Assembly (NCBI RefSeq): GCF_039522585.1
Contig: NZ_BAAADR010000012.1
Strand: one strand, 5' to 3'
DNA from: Bisbaumannia salifodinae
GTDB taxonomy: Bacteria; Pseudomonadota; Gammaproteobacteria; Pseudomonadales; Halomonadaceae
Length of the DNA: 64,000 nt
Below are positions 60,784 through 64,000 of the stretch, piece after piece. Every line of letters begins with the position of its first letter. The stretch's first letter is position 1. The notes under the pieces were generated by a model. The model saw only the letters and a list, made by a program, of their open reading frames with translations. It made no database searches and had not been told where the DNA came from. A program made the translations under genes and the position numbers.

Positions 60784-61481
60784 CCTCTCCCCTGCCCCCC
60801 ATCGTCTCCGCGGCGGAGTGGCAAACCGCCCTGGACGCCCAGATCGCCCGGGAGAAAGCCCATACCCGGGAGCGCGACCGACTCAGCGCCGCCCGCCGCC
60901 ACCTGCCGATGGTCGAGGTGCGCAACGACTACGCCTTCGAGGGCCCCGATGGCCCACAGAGCCTGCTCGACCTCTTCGAGGGGCGCCGCCAGTTGATCGT
61001 CTACCATTTCATGTTCGGGCCCGACTGGGAGGCGGGCTGCGACGGCTGCTCCTGGGTGGTCGACGCCATGACCCACCCCGCCCACCTGCACGCTCGGGAC
61101 ACCAGCCTGGTGCTGGTCTCCCGGGCGCCCCTGGAGCGGCTCCAGCGCTACCAGGCCCGCATGGGCTGGCGGCACCCGCCCTGGGTCTCCTCCCTGGGCA
61201 GCGACTTCAACGTCGACATGGGCGTGACCAGCGAGGACGGCTGCGCCCCGGATACCGACCGCGGCGAGCGCCATGGCATCAGCGTCTTCCTGCGCGACGG
61301 CGAGCGGGTCTTTCGCAGCTACTTCACCGGCAAGCGCGGCGTCGAGTACCTGGGCAGCCTATGGAGCTACCTGGACCTGACGCCCTACGGCCGTCAGGAA
61401 ACCTGGGAGGACTCCCCGGATGGCTGGCCCCAGACGCCGCCCTACACCTGGAACCGCCGCCACGACGAGTACGAGCCCTAA
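60780..61481 (+). CDS. DUF899 thioredoxin-like protein (intact)
   Basis: A 233-aa protein with RRHLPMVEVRNDYAFEG, GRRQLIVYHFMFGPDWEAGC, DGCSWVVDAM and TPYGRQETWEDSPDGWP. These give the thioredoxin-like fold of DUF899, with Cys residues near 84 and 87 (GC..GC). It is translationally coupled to the PhnB-like gene before it. It shows what the amber-interrupted gene at 43814 should look like, since the two align throughout. The function is unknown; a redox role is inferred from the fold. Confidence 0.88.
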   Translation: MTSPLPPIVSAAEWQTALDAQIAREKAHTRERDRLSAARRHLPMVEVRNDYAFEGPDGPQSLLDLFEGRRQLIVYHFMFGPDWEAGCDGCSWVVDAMTHPAHLHARDTSLVLVSRAPLERLQRYQARMGWRHPPWVSSLGSDFNVDMGVTSEDGCAPDTDRGERHGISVFLRDGERVFRSYFTGKRGVEYLGSLWSYLDLTPYGRQETWEDSPDGWPQTPPYTWNRRHDEYEP

Positions 61482-61581
61482 ACGAAGCTAAGGCCACCCG
61501 CCGTGGCGAAGTGATCTACCCTGAACGGCACCTTGGCCGGATTTCTCCGGTGCGGATCTTCCCTGAGCGGAGGTAGGCCAG

Positions 61582-62010
61582 ATGCAACCACGTATCACCC
61601 TGATCACCCTGGGCGTCGACGACCTGGAACGGGCGCTGCGCTTCTACCGCGATGGCCTCGGCCTGGCAACGCCCGGCATCGTCGGCGAGGAGTTCGAGGA
61701 GGGCGACGGCACCGTGGTCTTCTTCGACCTGCAGGGCGGGCTCAAGCTCGGCCTCTGGCCGCGGCGCTGCCTCGCCAATGACGCCAACCTGTCACTAGGG
61801 CCGCCGAGCGCCACCGAACTCAGCCTGGCCCACAATGTCGCCTCCCGGGAGGAGGTCGACGAGGTGATGGCCCAGGCCAGGCAGGCCGGCGCCACCCTCA
61901 CCAAGCCCGCCCACGAGACCTTCTGGGGCGGTTATGCCGGTTACTTCCAGGACCCCGACGGCCACCTGTGGGAAGTGGCCTGGAACCCGGCCTGGGAACT
62001 CGAAGAATGA
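61582..62010 (+). CDS. Glyoxalase/VOC-family protein
   Basis: A 142-aa protein starting MQPRITLITLGVDDLERALRFYRDGLG. It ends in HETFWGGYAGYFQDPDGHLWEVAWNP, the classic metal-binding tail of the glyoxalase/bleomycin-resistance fold (E/H pattern). It probably acts on a small oxidised or thiol-linked substrate. It is followed 19 bases later by the racemase gene on the same strand. Confidence 0.9.
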   Translation: MQPRITLITLGVDDLERALRFYRDGLGLATPGIVGEEFEEGDGTVVFFDLQGGLKLGLWPRRCLANDANLSLGPPSATELSLAHNVASREEVDEVMAQARQAGATLTKPAHETFWGGYAGYFQDPDGHLWEVAWNPAWELEE

Positions 62011-62029
62011 GAAGGAGCACGGAATCTCC

Positions 62030-62746
62030 ATGAAGACCATCGGCCTACTGGGCGGCATGAGCTGGGAATCCACCGCCAGCTACTATCGGGCGCTCAACGA
62101 GGGCGTCAAGGCCGCCCTGGGCGGGCTGCATTCGGCGAAGCTGTGTCTCTATAGCGTCGATTTCGCCACCATCGAGCGACTTCAGCACGAGGGCAATTGG
62201 CAGGCGACGGCGGAAATCCTCTGCGAGGCGGCACGCTCAGTGGAAGCCGGCGGTGCCGACTTCCTGATGATCTGCACCAATACCATGCACAAGGTCGCTC
62301 CCGAGATCGGGGCATCGATCACCATTCCCCTCCTGCATATCGCCGACGCCACGGCGCAGCGCCTCGCGGCGGACGGCATCCGCCGCGTCGGCTTGCTCGG
62401 CACCCGCTTCACCATGGAGCAGGACTTCTACAAGGGCAGGCTCGCCGAAGGATTCGGTATCGAGGTGCTGGTGCCCGATGCCGAGCAGCGGGCACTCGTT
62501 CACGAGGTGATCTACGCCGAACTCTGTCAGGGGCAGGTAGTCGAGGCTTCGCGGCGACGCTATCTCGAGATCATCGCTGCATTGCACGAGCGGGGCGCCG
62601 AGGCGGTGATCCTCGGCTGCACCGAGATCGCCCTGCTGGTTCAGCAGGCCCATACCCCGGTGCCGCTTTACGATACCACGGCCATTCACGCCGAGGAGGC
62701 CGTCAAATGGGCCCTCCAGGTGCCACCGAACGCATACCAGTCATGA
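62030..62746 (+). CDS. Aspartate/glutamate racemase-family protein
   Basis: A 238-aa protein starting MKTIGLLGGMSWESTASYY. The two catalytic cysteines are visible in MICTNTMHKVA (~83) and VILGCTEIALL (~195), the mirror pair of the Asp/Glu racemase family. GAAGGAG precedes the ATG. It could supply D-aspartate for cell wall or other use. The siderophore NRPS has its own epimerase, so no link to that pathway is implied. The stop overlaps the GrpB-like gene by ATGA. Confidence 0.9.
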   Translation: MKTIGLLGGMSWESTASYYRALNEGVKAALGGLHSAKLCLYSVDFATIERLQHEGNWQATAEILCEAARSVEAGGADFLMICTNTMHKVAPEIGASITIPLLHIADATAQRLAADGIRRVGLLGTRFTMEQDFYKGRLAEGFGIEVLVPDAEQRALVHEVIYAELCQGQVVEASRRRYLEIIAALHERGAEAVILGCTEIALLVQQAHTPVPLYDTTAIHAEEAVKWALQVPPNAYQS

Positions 62747-63288
62747 CGAAAGCAGACTCCCTCGAGCGCGCCATCCATGAGCGGGTGATGCTGGTGCCCT
62801 ACGACCCGGCCTGGCCGGGCCGTTTCGCCGCCGAACGGGCGCGCCTGCTGGGCCGGTTTCCCGATACCCTGCGCGGGGTGGAGCATATCGGCAGCACCGC
62901 CGTGCCCGGCCTGCCCGCCAAGCCGATCATCGACCTGATGGCCGGGGTCGACTCCCTGGCGGACGCCGACGCGCTGATGGCGCCGCTGCTCGAATCGGGC
63001 TACGTCACCTCCGCCGAGTTCAATGCCGCCCTCACCGACCGCCGCTGGCTGATGCGCCATGCCGAGGGCCACCGTACCCACCACCTGCACCTGGTGGTCC
63101 ACGATGGCCGCCTGTGGCGGGAGCGCCTGGCCTTCCGCGACGCCCTGCGCGCCGACCCGGCCCTGGCCGAGCGCTATGCCCTGCTCAAGGCCGAACTGGC
63201 CGCCCGCCACCCCGACGACCGGGAGGCCTATACCCGGGCCAAGGGCCACTTCGTGCAGGGGGTGCTCGGGCCAGCCTGCTGCGGCTGA
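62743..63288 (+). CDS. GrpB-like nucleotidyltransferase-fold protein
   Basis: A 181-aa protein whose VEHIGSTAVPGLPAKPIIDLMAGV segment (~43-66) is the GrpB/UPF0157 signature, with the GS...D-x-D-like metal site of the nucleotidyltransferase fold. HHLHLVVHDGRLWRERLAFRDAL is also conserved. The function of the family is not established; some members are fused to dephospho-CoA kinase. It is coupled to the racemase upstream. Confidence 0.88.
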   Translation: MTKADSLERAIHERVMLVPYDPAWPGRFAAERARLLGRFPDTLRGVEHIGSTAVPGLPAKPIIDLMAGVDSLADADALMAPLLESGYVTSAEFNAALTDRRWLMRHAEGHRTHHLHLVVHDGRLWRERLAFRDALRADPALAERYALLKAELAARHPDDREAYTRAKGHFVQGVLGPACCG

Positions 63289-63312
63289 GCGGCGCCCCAG
63301 GGCGTCATGCCC

Positions 63313-63603
63313 TCACTTTTGCCATTCGCTGGGCGGTATGCGCTGCAGATGCAGATGGCTGACCAGCCGGATGGTGGGACGGATCAGGAACTGGAAGCTG
63401 CCAAGGATGAACATCCACACCGCCAGTGTCTCCTGGCTTGGGTACAGGAAGAGAATGCTTCCGACCAGGAACCAGATGGCGATGCAGAAGTCGTTGGCGA
63501 TGCTCAACGTCTCGTAGCGGCGGCGGATCACCAGTTCCTCGTGCCCCAGGCGCAGGGTCAAGGGGTCGTCGAGGTGAGTGCGGGGGGAAGAGGGCGTCGT
63601 CAT
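63313..63603 (-). CDS. YrhK-like small membrane protein
   Basis: A 96-aa protein starting MTTPSSPRTHLDD. RRRYETLSIANDFCIAIWFLVGSILFLY and a second hydrophobic segment with WMFILGSFQFLIRPTIRL give two membrane helices in the YrhK pattern. The function is unknown. An ATG 33 bases upstream would add an unlikely leader. The gene is convergent with the GrpB-like gene. Confidence 0.82.
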   Translation of the reverse strand: MTTPSSPRTHLDDPLTLRLGHEELVIRRRYETLSIANDFCIAIWFLVGSILFLYPSQETLAVWMFILGSFQFLIRPTIRLVSHLHLQRIPPSEWQK

Positions 63604-63673
63604 CGGTTCTCCTTTACACGGCGGCGCGGGGGTCATTTCCTAGCCTACCAGCCGTTGCCACGATGACGCTTGC

Positions 63674-64000
63674 TTATCCCGGAGTTCCAGGCCTACCGCG
63701 GAGCGGGCGCGCCTCCCCCTCGACCAGGGACAGCCACGCCTGCGCCAGCCAGTCCCCGGCCCGCAGGATCTCGTCGTCGCGGGCCCCGGCATAGCCCAGC
63801 ACCAGCCCCGGGCGTCCCGGCGCCGTCAGGTAGTAGCGTGACAGCGGCGACAGGGTGATGCCCTGTTCGGCCGCCCGCCTCACCAGCACTTGTTCGATGT
63901 CCAGGTCATCGAGCCAGGCCACCAGATGCATGCCGGCCTGCCCCTCCGACAAGGCGAGGCCCCGCGCCACGGCCGGCGCCAGCGCCCGGCGCAGCAGCGC
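63674..64000 (-). CDS. C-terminal end of a MocR-type (GntR/aminotransferase) regulator
   Basis: The frame enters from beyond the right edge (ALLRRALAPAVARG) and continues AGMHLVAWLDDLDIEQVLVRRAAEQGITLSPLSRYYL to GLVLGYAGARDDEI, then stops. This is the small-domain end of the class I aminotransferase fold in MocR/PdxR-type regulators. The helix-turn-helix and most of the gene lie outside the window. Some plain aminotransferases share this end, but AGMHLV and SPLSRYY favour MocR. Confidence 0.8.
   Translation of the reverse strand, partial: ALLRRALAPAVARGLALSEGQAGMHLVAWLDDLDIEQVLVRRAAEQGITLSPLSRYYLTAPGRPGLVLGYAGARDDEILRAGDWLAQAWLSLVEGEARPLRGRPGTPG

Noticed and set aside
1..64000. CRISPR arrays, tRNA or rRNA genes, insertion sequences, integrases and attachment sites
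   Set aside because: I found no regularly spaced repeats, no cloverleaf or rRNA sequence and no transposase or integrase frame. The direct repeats flanking the siderophore locus are ordinary gene copies, not att sites.

Overview
This 64 kb window is high-GC DNA with the gene content of a halophilic or marine gammaproteobacterium, most like the Halomonas group. That placement is an inference from gene families, codon bias and GC, not from a marker gene. I see no rRNA, tRNA, CRISPR array, integrase or transposase.

Left flank (1-4.8 kb). A small P-loop kinase is followed by a sulfite dehydrogenase pair (SorAB-like). Its catalytic gene has been gutted by an internal deletion. Next come a LysR regulator, an NAD(P)-binding protein and a FrnE/DsbA-like protein. 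This block is bracketed by decayed fragments of three genes (PhnB-like, AraC regulator, AhpD-like). Better-preserved copies of all three lie in the same order and orientation at 43.4-47.0 kb.

Siderophore locus (4.8-43.0 kb). Nearly everything is on the minus strand. In order of transcription it holds a FecBCD/E-type uptake system (ATPase, two permeases, binding protein), a stand-alone SyrP-like aspartyl beta-hydroxylase, four NRPS proteins (1603, 3155, 3005 and 1260 aa), a PvdE/SyrD-type exporter, MbtH, a type II thioesterase and an Sfp-type PPTase. A divergent TonB-dependent receptor lies on the plus strand. Read as C-A-T-T-E / C-A-T-C-A-T-C-A-T / C-A-T-T-C-A-T-C-hydroxylase / degenerate C-A-T-TE, the line has seven modules. 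Pocket residues read by eye predict Asp, Dab, unknown, unknown, Asp, Gly-like, Asp. Both known classes of aspartyl beta-hydroxylase are present, and no hydroxamate or catechol genes are seen. The likely product is a peptide siderophore chelating iron through up to three beta-hydroxyaspartates. A near-consensus Fur box lies upstream of mbtH.

Right flank (43.0-48 kb). A PhnB-like/DUF899 pair (DUF899 broken by an amber codon), a ParD-like/methionine aminopeptidase pair with a striking operator, an AraC/AhpD-like pair, and an arylamine N-acetyltransferase.

Uncharacterised operon (48.3-54.9 kb). Six plus-strand genes encode a long coiled-coil protein, a 372-aa unknown, a AAA+ ATPase, a 423-aa unknown, a two-TM protein and a DUF1523 membrane protein. 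This is the best candidate for an undescribed system. An Nmad3-like gene (predicted nucleotide-modification family) follows.

Chromosomal tail (56-64 kb). LrhA-like LysR/DUF1127, GNAT, MarR/DMT exporter/nitroreductase, a second PhnB-like/DUF899 pair (intact), glyoxalase, Asp/Glu racemase, GrpB-like protein, YrhK-like protein and the C-terminal end of a MocR-type regulator.
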